From Pelodera strongyloides (lineage: Eukaryota > Nematoda > Chromadorea > Rhabditida > Rhabditidae), in contig JAANDG010000436.1 in NCBI GenBank assembly GCA_036852015.1, positions 62,001-126,000 of the forward strand: DNA of 64,000 nucleotides, written 5' to 3'. Numbering within the stretch: the first letter of the stretch is position 1; each line of letters starts with the position of its first letter. A program made the position numbers and the translations under genes. The notes under the pieces are model-generated. The model was not told where the DNA came from. It worked only from the letters and a program-made list of their open reading frames with translations, and searched no databases. Shown here piece by piece: positions 1-11,338 of this stretch.

Positions 1-61
1 ACACACCCAGTTTGTTTTGGAAATTTATAATTTGGAATTTTACTTATGTTTATTTATTTAG

Positions 62-173
62 ATCGCTTGCCGAGCACAACTTCGAGAACATCAACTTTTG
101 GGGCATTGTCAATACGTCTGTAATGTTGATTGCGGCGTTCACTCAGGTCTGCTTTTCGATTTTCTATGACTGA
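62..173 (+). CDS. p24/TMED cargo receptor, last exon only (gene enters from the left edge)
   Basis: Only the final exon is inside the window. A TTTAG acceptor at 57-61 opens an exon ending in TGA at 171-173. The reading is a short luminal stretch, the juxtamembrane motif FENINFWG and one membrane span (about NTSVMLIAAFTQVCFSIFY), with almost no cytosolic tail after it. This is the C-terminal layout of p24 proteins, type I membrane proteins that shuttle cargo between endoplasmic reticulum and Golgi. The complete paralogue at 1507-3639 has the matching motif YEYINWWG, so the two look like a tandem duplicate pair. The tail ends in FYD, without the usual dilysine or diphenylalanine sorting signal. 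Family is fairly secure; the subfamily is not. Confidence 0.75.
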
Positions 174-1506
174 CAATGCTTACTGTAGCGTAAGTATTTT
201 GTAGCGTAATTCTTTGATACGGCTCATTATATCATGTTTACGTAGATACGTGGACGGGGTTGATATCAACAGTCCCGAGTTCTCCTCTGCCAATTGAGTG
301 CCAAGATGTGATGTGATAAAAATGGGGCCTCCCATTCTGTGCCAAATTAGCGCAACGCCCGAGCATAGTTTTCCCAGCGCCCTCACTGCGTGTGTAGGAC
401 AGCTTCGTGGGTGGTCTAATGAGTAATTTCCCGTTGTTTGATGAATGAGTAAGTACGGTATTATTTAGGTGTTCTTGATCAGAAGTATTCTGTCAGATGA
501 TTCTAAATTGGGTCGATTGCTGAGACACGGAAGACCGACGGATTAGAGACTACAGAATTATTATTCTTTATCAGACTTCAAACTACAAACTCCTGATTTT
601 TATTCAGAATCCAGAGTACACACTCTTTTACTGTAAACTACACTGTGTCCCTTTTTGTAGCTTGCCTCCGACTAGTGACTATCCCTTACGGTAGTATTTT
701 AGGTGTTGAGTGTTTCCAATAAGCTCACTTTAGAAAATACTACAATACGAATAGTTTTCAACAGCTATCATTCATTTCAGTTATTTTCAACAGCTATCAT
801 TCATTTCAGTTCTGGTGCTCAGGTAAATATGGCGTATTACAGTTAGTGTAGCTTCGTGACTCATTCCAATGATAAACTTCAGTTATTGCTTCCTTACTTA
901 TACCAAAAGTGCTATTCAACCAAGGCTCAATATTTCTCACTTATTGTCGTTTATGGCCTTTCATCTCTAATTTTCTTATGTGTATCTAATTTTCTACTTA
1001 CAACTAGCTTTGTGTTTATGGCTTGAAATTCGTCATTTTATCTTACTTTATGCTATTTGTTTATTTATGCTTCGGTTGAGCTTAGAAATCAGCTGTTTGT
1101 GAGATATATATTAGATTTTTATCACTATTTGTGTGGAAACTGACGTGCTTTATTCTTAAACTTGTGCAAATAAATATTATGGCTTTGTCATTGTGTGTTG
1201 GCTTTGTATAATTAAGTGAATGAGCAGTTCATTTGTGACACGGTGTTTTTTGCCAGTGGAACTTTTGTGGTGTTCGGAGTGTGCTGAGGTTACGCTGCTT
1301 CTTCAAAATCTATTAGCCAACGTTTCCTTACGTAAATTACTCCCGAAAGGCACCTTCAAGGCGAGCTGCAGATCTTTTAGGTCTACTGTAAAACGAAACA
1401 TAGACTGCAATATTCTTCGAAAAATTAGCATGATATGCAAATTTGGAGCAAGCTTGGAGTGATCGTCTGACCTCACTTCTGTCGCTTGAAATTTTTGACT
1501 TCTACG
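174..1506. other. Intergenic stretch between two p24 genes
   Basis: About 1.3 kb of AT-rich sequence with no coding exon I can support. A 25-bp segment (tattttcaacagctatcattcatttcag) is present twice in tandem at about 753-810. The left p24 gene's 3' UTR and the promoter of the next gene should lie here. Confidence 0.6.
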
Positions 1507-3639
1507 ATGAATCGGAGTATCGTGGCCTTGTGTATTTTGGTTCATCTCGCATATGGAACACTCAACGATCTGGAGGTTTGGCATTTTGTGGTTCAATTTG
1601 CATATAACACATGTCATGCTTTCGCTACAAAACCACGTGTCATACCGCTTTAATCGAGGGCTTTACCTATATTTCTTCCAGGTTCGAACAACGATGTTGA
1701 TTGATAGCGGGACGAGGAATTGTTTCATTATGACAGTGAATAAAGAAGAATACAAGGCTTTCCGGCTGGAATTTATGGTAATGTTTCCCATTTTTGGGCC
1801 ATTCTTCACGTGAAGAATGTATGACGAGCATATAACATAACAGTTTACATGCCTGAATGCTATGGTAATATGATGGGATAACTGTTGGTATAACTGTTGG
1901 TTACTTGACAAACACTATTCTCTATACTGTATATGTATATACGGCACATACGTGATATGTGCATCACTAGCCAGTTGTACTAAGTTCGAGAAGTTATATT
2001 CCCTTTTATATTTGATAAACAGAAACTCCCCAACCCAATACAAACGTTGTGTTACTTCCAGTAAATATTTCCTCTTGCAGACCTATCAAAACGAGGAGGT
2101 CTTAGCTACTGTGGTTGACACTGATGGTATTCTCCACTACACGAAACACGCCAAGAACGCTGCCGAAACGTGACTTTCTTCAAATATTGTTCTAAGAATT
2201 TCAATACTGTGAAAGAGTTTGGGGCAAGAAAATTCCAGTGAAAAACACATTGCATAACACCCAAAAGACATATAGTTCCCAGTCTCACTCGACGAGCTAC
2301 CGTAGTCCAGATTAGGTTTAGGGTTTGGGTTTGGCAGATTTTATTTTAATAGTTATTTTCAGTATTTCTGGTCTGAAGGCCCATGCAAACTCTGACTATC
2401 TGTTCTGTTTTGAGAACGCCATGACCCTCACCGATATATCTGTGAGTTTTTTTGTTATAGCAACATATGTATATCAAATATGGTATGCACACATAGTGCA
2501 GGCTAGAGATACTCGAGAACACTATGCTAATTTGGCATGGAAGCTAGAAGATAAAAGCACTACTGGTACTTGTATACGAACCGTGCACTACAGCGACCTC
2601 TTTCTTGCTATTCAACAATTCTAGCACGTTTAATTAATTTGTTTCTATAATGAGTAGTTTGGTGCTTTGCTTTTAGATGTACGTGCATGTGTCCATCCTT
2701 GATGAAAACGGCAATGCTATCTCCCAACAGATAACTATGGACAACAGTAGGGAGAACCTTAGAACCATGGGTTCTGAGATAAAGGCACGTTATTATTTCT
2801 CTACTTTTTCTTTTCTAAAGGCTTCTAATGGTCTAATGGCTTTTCTAACGGCTGCGCTTGACTTCATTGAACAGTTCCTCAATGAAACAATTTTCATTTA
2901 ACTTTTCATTTTTTTTTAGATGCGAACAAACCAAATTGGTTTACGTCTTGCCGACGCCCTGGGAGAATTGCACCACAGAGCGGCAGTGGAGAAGAAGGAC
3001 AGGTAGCTTTTCTTGTATTTAGCGTCCGACTCGCGAACCAATGGCTCACAAGTTGTGCGCGAGGAGTGCTGAATGCGTGCGAAATTTCTGCTGTTTGGAC
3101 AACCAAGGCTGGAAGTAGACCCACAAACGTTATGGACCCAAAAGATACTTGGTCGATCAATCACTACCAACGAATAATAATATTGATTTAAAGTGAGGTA
3201 TATGGTAGCATTCGGCGAATAACTCGCTTCCCAGCGTAGCAATATCGATTTTTAGAACAATTTTGGAGTCTAACTATGAATATATCAACTGGTGGGGCAT
3301 CATTGTTACTACACTCATGTGTGCCGTTGCTTTTGGACAGGTTTGTATGCAAATTGAGAATCTACTCTGAAATGTACTCAAATGTCGTCCAAGGTTATTG
3401 TGCTTACCGTGGAGCCTGAGATTCATCCAATCACACATTTTCCCAATTAGTTGTAACTAGTTTTAGGTATTTGGAAATTACATATTTCTGATAATAACAG
3501 AGTACAGTATCTTGCAATTGCACCGGCAGGCTAAGCCTTTTTTTATAAACTTCTCATTTAGGCCTACTGTATTCGCTGTCTTTTGGAAGAAAAGTCAACA
3601 GTTGGGCGAATGCTTCGCAAGGGACCAAAATATTTGTAA
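1507..3639 (+). CDS. p24/TMED family cargo receptor (GOLD domain), complete
   Basis: Eight exons join in frame to 228 residues: 1507-1575, 1682-1777, 2081-2169, 2363-2441, 2677-2784, 2920-3002, 3256-3340, 3562-3639. Residues 1-18 or so (MNRSIVALCILVHLAYG) form a signal peptide. A GOLD domain follows, with two cysteines (in GTRNCFIM and DYLFCFEN) in the places where p24 proteins form their luminal disulfide. A predicted coiled-coil segment (about 120-180), the motif ESNYEYINWWG and one membrane span at about 187-208 come next. The tail ends RKGPKYL and has no dilysine motif. Length fits the family (200-230). p24 proteins sort cargo into COPII and COPI vesicles. Oddities: the first intron starts GTTTGG, and exon 5 joins exon 6 in frame only if that intron starts with GC (AAG/GCACGT), a rare GC-AG intron. 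The start is chosen because it is the only ATG giving a signal peptide in frame. Confidence 0.85.
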
Positions 3640-4065
3640 TTGACTGAAACGTGCCCCAATTTGGCTAATTGCCGATAGTTAGCGCAACCGAAAGATACTA
3701 ATTGCCTTAGGCCGTGAGAACCGGGCTTTCTGCCAAGTTTTCTTTGTTGTGTTCCTTGTTTGTGGTATTAGTCCCAGTATTGTAACGTTTAGTGCTTGTT
3801 TTATATATTTTCCGTAGTTTTGGTAGCATTAGTTTTTTTACTTTATCCTTAGTACTTATAGATTCAAGTCAGAATAAACAAAAATATAAGAATTGAAATA
3901 AACACACATAAAAGCTTTATGGATTCAAAATAAACAATGTGAGAAATGTTTTTTTTTCTTTTATCAACAGTTTGTCGAGGCAAATGGCAGCAGTCTTAGT
4001 AAACAAAAATGATTTATTGGTTTTATTGACTCGGATCGATATTTCCATATATAAGTTATTAATTA
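3640..4065. other. Intergenic region between convergent p24 and P450 genes
   Basis: AT-rich sequence holding both 3' UTRs. AATAAA-like signals for the + strand p24 gene lie near 3873-3900. No coding exon seen. Confidence 0.6.
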
Positions 4066-7000
4066 TTAATCCATGTGTCGTGAAATTAGGCGCACGTGGA
4101 GTTCGTCCGGTTGCGTGACGACTAGGCCTCGGGATTTCATCTGAAATGTTTCATCGAAAACCATAGACGACTGGTCGCGAACAAGTCACAAACCAGTCAC
4201 CAAATGGTTTTTTTCGGTGAAAACCATTTGGTGACGGGCCAGCGACCGTTTCTGAAGTTTCGGCAATAGTTATACTAAACAGTCGAAAATCAACCTTTGC
4301 TCGCAGAAAATTGCAAAAAAACGAAACAAAGAAGAAAAATGCACTGTTCCAAGTGATTTTATTATTGAGTGTTACTTCAATGAAGAGTTTTATTTATAAC
4401 GAATCCTACCTCGAAGTTGGGCACTTTTTCTATTCTGAACTCTTGTAGTATTCGAATGATTGTGATACGTTCTTCTAGAAGGGCCAGGCGCATTCCTAAA
4501 GAGAAGTTGATTATTAAGAATAGAAGTAGATAACGCTCTCAGCCAAAGCAATCTAGGTTAATTGTTGATCTTCACGTCTACTCTATAGGTATTCTAGAAT
4601 TCTACAGAACAGATCGGTGGAAAATATTCAAAGACGCGCCGTCGCAGAAGATCTCAAATGACAAAATTAACAAACATGCTTATTCATCACACTTTATTTA
4701 CACATGAGGTGTAATTTCCACCTTACTATGTTGCCGACCCCTTGTTAGTTCATTTGTGAAGAATATCTAGAGACACAACTTACCAATGCACATTCGTGGA
4801 CCAAATCCGAAGGCTAAATAGGCGAGTTGAGGACGATCGATCGACTTGTCTGCATCAAATCTGAATAGAAAGGACACTAAGAAATACTAGTTGCAACTTT
4901 CCATTAATTTTTTGGAATTACAATGAGTTCGTAAATTCCAACCTGCTCGGATCGAACTTTTCTGGGTTTTCACCCCAAAGTTTCTCATCATAATGGATCA
5001 TTTTGACATTGGCTCGCACATCGGTACCCTAAATTCAAAATATAGAATGTGCATGCTGAATCCGAAGAAACTGCTGAATCCGGCCGTTTTATGACAAACT
5101 AGGTACCTAGGGCAAGTACAAGTACCTAGGGCGTAGGGCAATAATAAGAAGCATCATCTGAAGCTAACCGGGTACTTACTTACTTTTTACTTTAACTTAC
5201 TTTTTATGATCAAAAGATACAGCAAAACTATGGCTGAATGTCAAAATAAACCTTCTCAATCTGAAGTCCACTTGCAACGGTGCAGGTATCTGTGCATTTC
5301 CGTGCAACTAACAACCCGACGTGTGGATTTTTCCGGAGATTTTCCTTCAAACAATACTCCAAATATTCGATGTTTTGGATATTTTCTGATGTGAGGTCAT
5401 CCTAAAACAAGAGAATGTTAGTGTTTTAATTATTATTTATTAATTTTATTGCGAGTATAACTGTTTAATTAAACAAGATTTATGAGTGTGCACTGCGTAA
5501 TTGCTTATTGTGTAATATTGTATGCTCGGTAATTCATATAAATATTCACGAAATAATGAAAAACGAAGTAAACGAAGTGATTTAGTGCTTACTGTAATAC
5601 AAAGCCCCCTCGGTTGATATAACGGGGTGGCGTTTATCTTTTTCTTTATAAGGGTACACGTAGCAATAGTGCTTACTATAATACAAGCCACTCGCTCGAT
5701 ATAACGAGGATTCCTATTATCATTTTATAATATAAGCAAGAACAATTTTTGTTTTACCTTTGTTGGACAAACGGCCGTGATTTCCTCGTACAGTTTCTGT
5801 TGAATGTCGGGATTTTCGGCCATTTCATTTACGAAATATGCGATTCCATTCGCAGTTGTATCGTATCCAGCCAGTAGGAATATTGTACACTGCCCGATGA
5901 TTTCCTGAAAACAGGCAGAGGTGTACCGATCGTTCTCAATACTTCATACTTTCATAGAACGTGAGTTTTTGAGGATTTCGAAAATTACCTCAGCCGTCAT
6001 TTTCCTGTTCACTTTGAGGTGTGTGCGTTCCAGGGATGAGGTCATTTGTTGAGCGAATTCTTCAGTCTACAAAACATAATTTGACACTTCCTAGTTACAT
6101 GAATTAGTAACTAGTTGCTGCTTGTAGGGCAATTAAGTGTTATTGCACACCATAACACACCTATTCCCCGGGAGTTCACTTAGCACGCGAAACTCGGCGA
6201 GTGCGCGGCGAAAACAAAAGAAGACGATTCCCCAGTTTTCGGAGCGCACTTCGCCCAGTCTTCGCCAAACGCTATCCTGGTATGCCAAGAAAAAATGCAG
6301 ATAAAAAAGGTGCGCGGCGGTTTCGCCAAATCTTCGCTCCTTTATGGGGTAATATCAGGAATAAATGTTTATCAAGACGCCATGAAACGATACACAGATA
6401 ATAAGCATACCTCCTTCTCATCAGCCTGTGATTCGATGAACATTTGAATGTAATCCCTGGGTAGATCTTCCTCGTTTTCCATCATTTTGTACCGCTTTTC
6501 CAACTCTTTCTGCAGTTCGGCTGCAATTCAAAATTAAAGATCTGCCTTCATTAGCTTCTTGAAAATGCCTACACTGAAGGGACAGCGCGTGTGAATAGAG
6601 GGCAAACCACCGGGACCCAACGTGCGGCGAAACCCCTTCATGGTGTGCGGAGGGTGCGCCTTAGTTGCGCCAAGTCTACGCGAGAAATCTTCCATTCCAA
6701 AGTGCAGGTGCTCCAATCGGAAATTAAATGTACCCTGCGCATCGCTTTTTTTGCGGCCCAAAGTTTCGAGTAATGGAAATTCCGATTCTTTTTTAAAAGT
6801 GTCTTTGTATGTTCCGTCTACTTGATAACTTATACGATATAGAACACCGAACCTTTGACTTCAATGAAAGGATCTTTTACAAGAGAAGCGAGTGCGTTGA
6901 ACAGATATCTCGTCACAGGGAGGAAGTCATATGTACCAGCTGAAAGAACGCTGAAGTTCTTAAATTTGAAATGTCATTAATTTTCTTTAAAGCGAAGTAC

Positions 7001-10000
7001 CGACTGGTTTTTGACACGCATTGCGGACAATCGAATTCTTACGTAGTTATGCTAAGTTACTGGAATTTAACTTGATTTTTTTTATTCTAATTTATGTTCT
7101 TCCGCATAAGCTGCATAACAATGCTGGTGTACTTGATTTATTTCAAAAACCGGACGGTATTTCGCTTTAATTAATTGTTTCGCAAAAACCATGGTACCAG
7201 ATGATTCATCACTTTCCATCACGAAACACCGCAGTCATCCGAATACGTTGCACGCCAAAAATATCAGTTGAGGGGCATCTAATGTGATGTTCGATGAAAC
7301 TCCACAATAAATAATATAATTGCTCGCTCATCTATGAAAATAAACCAAAGTCTAACAAAAAATAATAAAGTATTGTAAACTGGAATTTGCACAGAAAACC
7401 TACTGAAAAACGAGTGTACAATGTTTTCGGCAACAGGTTTCCCTTGAAAAACAGTCCTTGCAATATGGACAATCGACTCGGGAATATCTCCATATAAATG
7501 AGAATCCCGCCTTCCGAAGGCAATACGGTATATCACATCCATGGTCAGACGGTTGAGTGGCCTAAATAAAGAATAAACATTTTTCAAAAAAGTTCCCTTC
7601 CGTAGTTGTCTCGTAATCGTTTTCAATACCTATTTCCTGCGATTCAGCTTACGTCACTGGTTAGGCTCAGGTACGAAAGAATTCTATGAAGAACTCTAGC
7701 TGCCTGTCCCACGGCTTTGTTTTATAACACTTTGGAAAATATCTGCGCAAAAACATTGCGTTAAGTCTAACATAACAAAACGTAACTAAAACTCTCTATT
7801 ACCATACCGGATCCAAGGAAAAAAGTAAATATAATTTATAGAAATAAATCACTCACATTACAATATCAAGCTCGGTTCCATTCTTTTCTCTCAACAAATC
7901 ACTGAATCTGTTGACTGAATCCAGTATAACGGGCTCGAATTGACGGAGTTTTCCAGTTGTAAAAGAGGGATTCATTATCGAACGTAAACGTTTCCAACGA
8001 AGCCCTGAAGAGAAAAAAAAGTTTAAAACAGATAATTTTTTTACGCTGAGCGTGCACCTTTATTCAAGGGTGAAAATACGGTTTCAGTGTGCTTATGACA
8101 TGTTCCGCAGAGGTTCTGAGCAGTAGGCGACGAGTTCCAGATGACAAATTGCTCGACGTCTTCGGGCTAGGGCCAGGAGGGATCGCCCATAATTCCCTCG
8201 CCGGGTGGTGGTTTCAAAAGTGTTAAATTTTTGTTAAAAAAATTTTAGTAAAAGAAAAGAACGCAATGTCATTGCGTTATTTGTCTAATTTATCACACAA
8301 AACCAGAAAATCTTCTTATTGATTACCCTGAGATCCAAGAACATCAGCGTTTGTGAGGTCTGTATCCTGGTCAATGGCTACAAACATTGGAAGCTAAAAG
8401 AATATTAAATAGAACCAATCACTACACTAACAAGGGGGTAAATGGAATTATAGCTATACGATTTATCCACCGACACCACACTGGTGAAACTCCGCGCACA
8501 AAATAAGGGTCCGCCGCTGGTGCAGGTGCGCCAGGTGGTGTTAGCGCACCCCTGGCGCCCCCGCCGCGCACCCTAGAAGTGGTGCGCCGCGCCCAACTGG
8601 TGCGCCCTGTTTTTGTGCGCGGCGATGGCGCGGAGTTTCACGTTGCACTCTTGATTATTTATGGACGATTTTCCAAAGTAACATTTACAGAACAACGATG
8701 TTACATACGTTTTGAGAACGCTCTTATTTTCTTGTTGTTTGTCGCGACCGCGACCACTTTGTCTATATTCTAATTTACTAATTAGCTCTATAGTACACTA
8801 TTCGGCACACATGCTACCGTAGTCCACCTTGTTAGCTGCGTATCATTATCGGGTTCTAGAAGCTTCTAACTTACCTATATTACCTTTCTACTCTTATAAC
8901 CTTTGTGTTGGCCTTAGTAGCCGTTTCTGGCGTGTTAGCCATTGCACCAGTTGGTGCTATTACCCTAAGGTCCCTACGGGATCACTACGATTGGTTGGTG
9001 GCCATATAAGTCACCAACGACTCGTCTCGCATTATTCTTATTATTGTATTATTTGTATTACTGTATTAACTATAAACCATTCTTATTGATTTGTCTCTTA
9101 TCACTGCTGACTTATTGCAAGTGATTATTCGCTGTATTACTGTGTTTTACTGTATTTGTGGCTTAAAGGCCGTGAGACCGGAAGTGCTCTATATTTGGTC
9201 CTCTTGTATCTCGTCTTGGGTCCTCAGAGAGCTTTTCGGTCTTTACATTGTTTGTGCATTGCAGCCAACTGAGTACATTAGCGTTGATAAGCCATTAGCG
9301 CCCCTAACCTACGTTAGTGCTACCTAAATGAATTTCACATTTGCGCAACAGCTACGTTTTAAATTACATGACCTAAAAAACCGTGAAGGTTGAATTCGAA
9401 CCTTTCTGCCGTGAAAATGCTCAAATTTCTTGACGAACACATCATTGATAATATCAAGATCACTTGTGACAAGAGTCCTCCTGCCGCCCTCGTACAAACC
9501 AAACGTTTTTGTGTTCATCTTCTTGCCGATGTTGTAGAGATTATCCTAGATTGTAAAAACTTTGTACAGTTTACAGAAAGCGAAACCATTTTTATTAACT
9601 TTGCATCACACATCACACGTATGTTCGTATGTATCTATATGCCTGCGTACAAACCCACTATTCCATATTGTAAAGAAAACATTCACCACCAGTTTTGTGG
9701 ATCAAAAAATTTGCGGGATATGAATTTGGGAGTTTGCGTAAGTTTATTGTTTCCAATTTGTAGTATAAGGATGGTCATCTTACCACGGAAGCTCGATTTT
9801 CCTGTACTTCAACGGCGTGTCCTAGGAACCAATGCGAGACTGGAGGACTGGGGACCCCCCTCCGAGCCCAGTAACCATAGCGGTACCAAATGTAACTAAA
9901 GGGGGATATTGGTAGCTGCATTGGTAGGTAACCAAACTGGTAGACAACCACTCGATATTTTTAATTTCATACGTTTATGACGCTCAAATAACTGCACCAA

Positions 10001-10129
10001 ATTTTTTTTAAGCAACAGCGTAACCTAATAATAAGTATATAATACATGTAATCGTTTTTATTATAACTATGAAACTTACATTCCATAAATAATCGATAAA
10101 AGTACAAATAATACAAGAAGATGGAGCAT
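4066..10129 (-). CDS. Cytochrome P450, nematode CYP13/CYP25-like
   Basis: Fifteen exons join without a frame break into 524 residues: 10080-10129, 9784-9895, 9402-9545, 8327-8393, 7857-8004, 7404-7561, 6853-6939, 6411-6520, 5989-6066, 5758-5904, 5252-5401, 4943-5028, 4784-4860, 4410-4495, 4066-4140. An N-terminal membrane anchor (MLHLLVLFVLLSIIYG) is followed by a Pro-rich hinge (RRGVPSPP). The C-helix WKRLR is at 128-132, the I-helix oxygen-binding AGYDTT at 330-335, the ExxR pair at E387 and R390, and the haem loop FGFGPRMCIG at 463-472 with ligand Cys470. The enzyme should be a microsomal monooxygenase of clan 3, a group often involved in xenobiotic oxidation; the substrate is unknown. The last exon was found from its in-frame acceptor and the typical QPDELHVRL ending. 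All key residues are present, so the gene looks functional. Several introns carry palindromic repeats. Confidence 0.93.
4141..4280. repeat. Imperfect palindromic repeat in the last P450 intron
   Basis: Two copies of a segment around accatttggtgac face each other about a short centre, flanked by gactggtcgcg and its near complement. A related sequence lies at about 59300-59450, so this is a dispersed element. Confidence 0.5.
6185..6400. repeat. GC-rich dispersed repeat in a P450 intron
   Basis: The stretch with gcccagtcttcgcc in the intron between exons 8 and 9 resembles 60590-60720 (gcccagtcttcaccg). It is richer in GC than the surrounding intron, and its open frames are not coding. Confidence 0.4.
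6987..7170. mobile_element. MITE-like palindromic element, TTAAAGCGAAAT family, copy in P450 intron
   Basis: Ends read TTAAAGCGAAGTACCG and its inverted partner CGGTATTTCGCTTTAA. The interior (tatgctaa, ttattctaatttatgttc, gcataagctgcata) is shared with the copies at 12171, 13531 and 63738. No coding capacity, so non-autonomous. Confidence 0.7.
8485..8640. mobile_element. GC-rich palindromic element in a P450 intron
   Basis: Inverted ends tgaaactccgcgc and gcgcggagtttca enclose very GC-rich sequence (ggtgcgcc motifs) in an AT-rich intron. It has no coding frame of its own; non-autonomous transposon is the likely origin. Confidence 0.55.
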
Positions 10130-11338
10130 ATTGCCGTCTTGGAACCGAAAGAGACGGAAAATGTAATTTAATAATTTAGCGGCTTTATCTCGTCTGATAG
10201 CAAAAACAACGTTTTACGACACCATTTTCCGGGTTTTATTCTTTTTCTTTTTTTGTTCTTCGTCACACATTTTGTGTAACCGGATTGTATGAAGAAAACT
10301 GCAAAATATGCATTTAATATACAGTTTGTAAATTTTTGACTTCATGAAATTTGCCAACCTTCTCATCATTTATATGATGCACACTTATATATTTTATATA
10401 ATGTGTCAATAAATTATTATTATTATGAAACAGAACACTTTGTATACTGTATGTGCTGTCACTGCAGAATGATTTATTGTAATGTTTATTCGAGAAATTA
10501 AATTGTTATCAATTATTAAAGCAATCTACAAGGAGGCCTAAACAATTAAATAATGATATGAAAAACGTTCGTTTCAAAAATGCCTCATCGGTGAACGGAT
10601 ACCCGCAAATTTATAACAGGATTCAAACTTATATACAACTGTCTACGTAGGCACGCCATGCTAGAATACCATCGTGTATGTTACTTTGTCAATGGTAGAA
10701 GCGTGGTACCTTCCGTAAAGAATAGCCCACAGGGATAGAATAAGTGGTCAGCATTATAGACCAACCTAGCATACTGCATACTAGTTCGCGACAACAACGA
10801 TTCACTCGGTGTCATAGAAAAATAAATCTGAAGTTCGAGTACGACAAAGTACTGTAAATCATGAAACAAGAAAAGGCACGAAATATAGTAAAATACGCTA
10901 CCGATTCACTTATGGTAAGACAATTTTCTACAAAAGTACACTGTGCTCGAGCGTAAAGGTTTGATAAAATGATAGAACCTAAACCCATAGTTTCGTTATT
11001 GCACGCATAGTCTATGGAGAGCTCATACATGAGCTCATTAACATAAAACTTGACCAGTTTAAATAATAAATCATGTATAAAAAGAAAACATGGTCAATGT
11101 CAGGTACACACCGTAACAAAGTGATGGAGAGCAATTGAAACTATGAAAATCGTATTAAAAGATAAGCAACTTTGGTACATTTCGTGGCGCATTTATGAAG
11201 TGTTGAAAAGATCCTCAAGGAAACTGACAAAGTTTAGATTTTTACAATAGTGTACTAATAGTTGAGCACATGTGCTCCTGTCGTTCACTTGATTTTTTTG
11301 TACTAAAACTAATAGTTGAGCACCTGTGCTCCTATGGT
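10130..11338. other. Intergenic: P450 upstream region and CDC50 3' flank
   Basis: No coding exon supported. The right end holds two direct copies of ctaatagttgagcac around the palindromes GAGCACATGTGCTC (11264-11277) and GAGCACCTGTGCTC (11318-11331), the second just 8 bp beyond the CDC50 stop codon. Confidence 0.6.

Noticed and set aside
9390..9899. 169-codon plus-strand open frame
   Set aside because: It is antisense to P450 exons 2 and 3 and the intron between them, and has no domain or plausible start.
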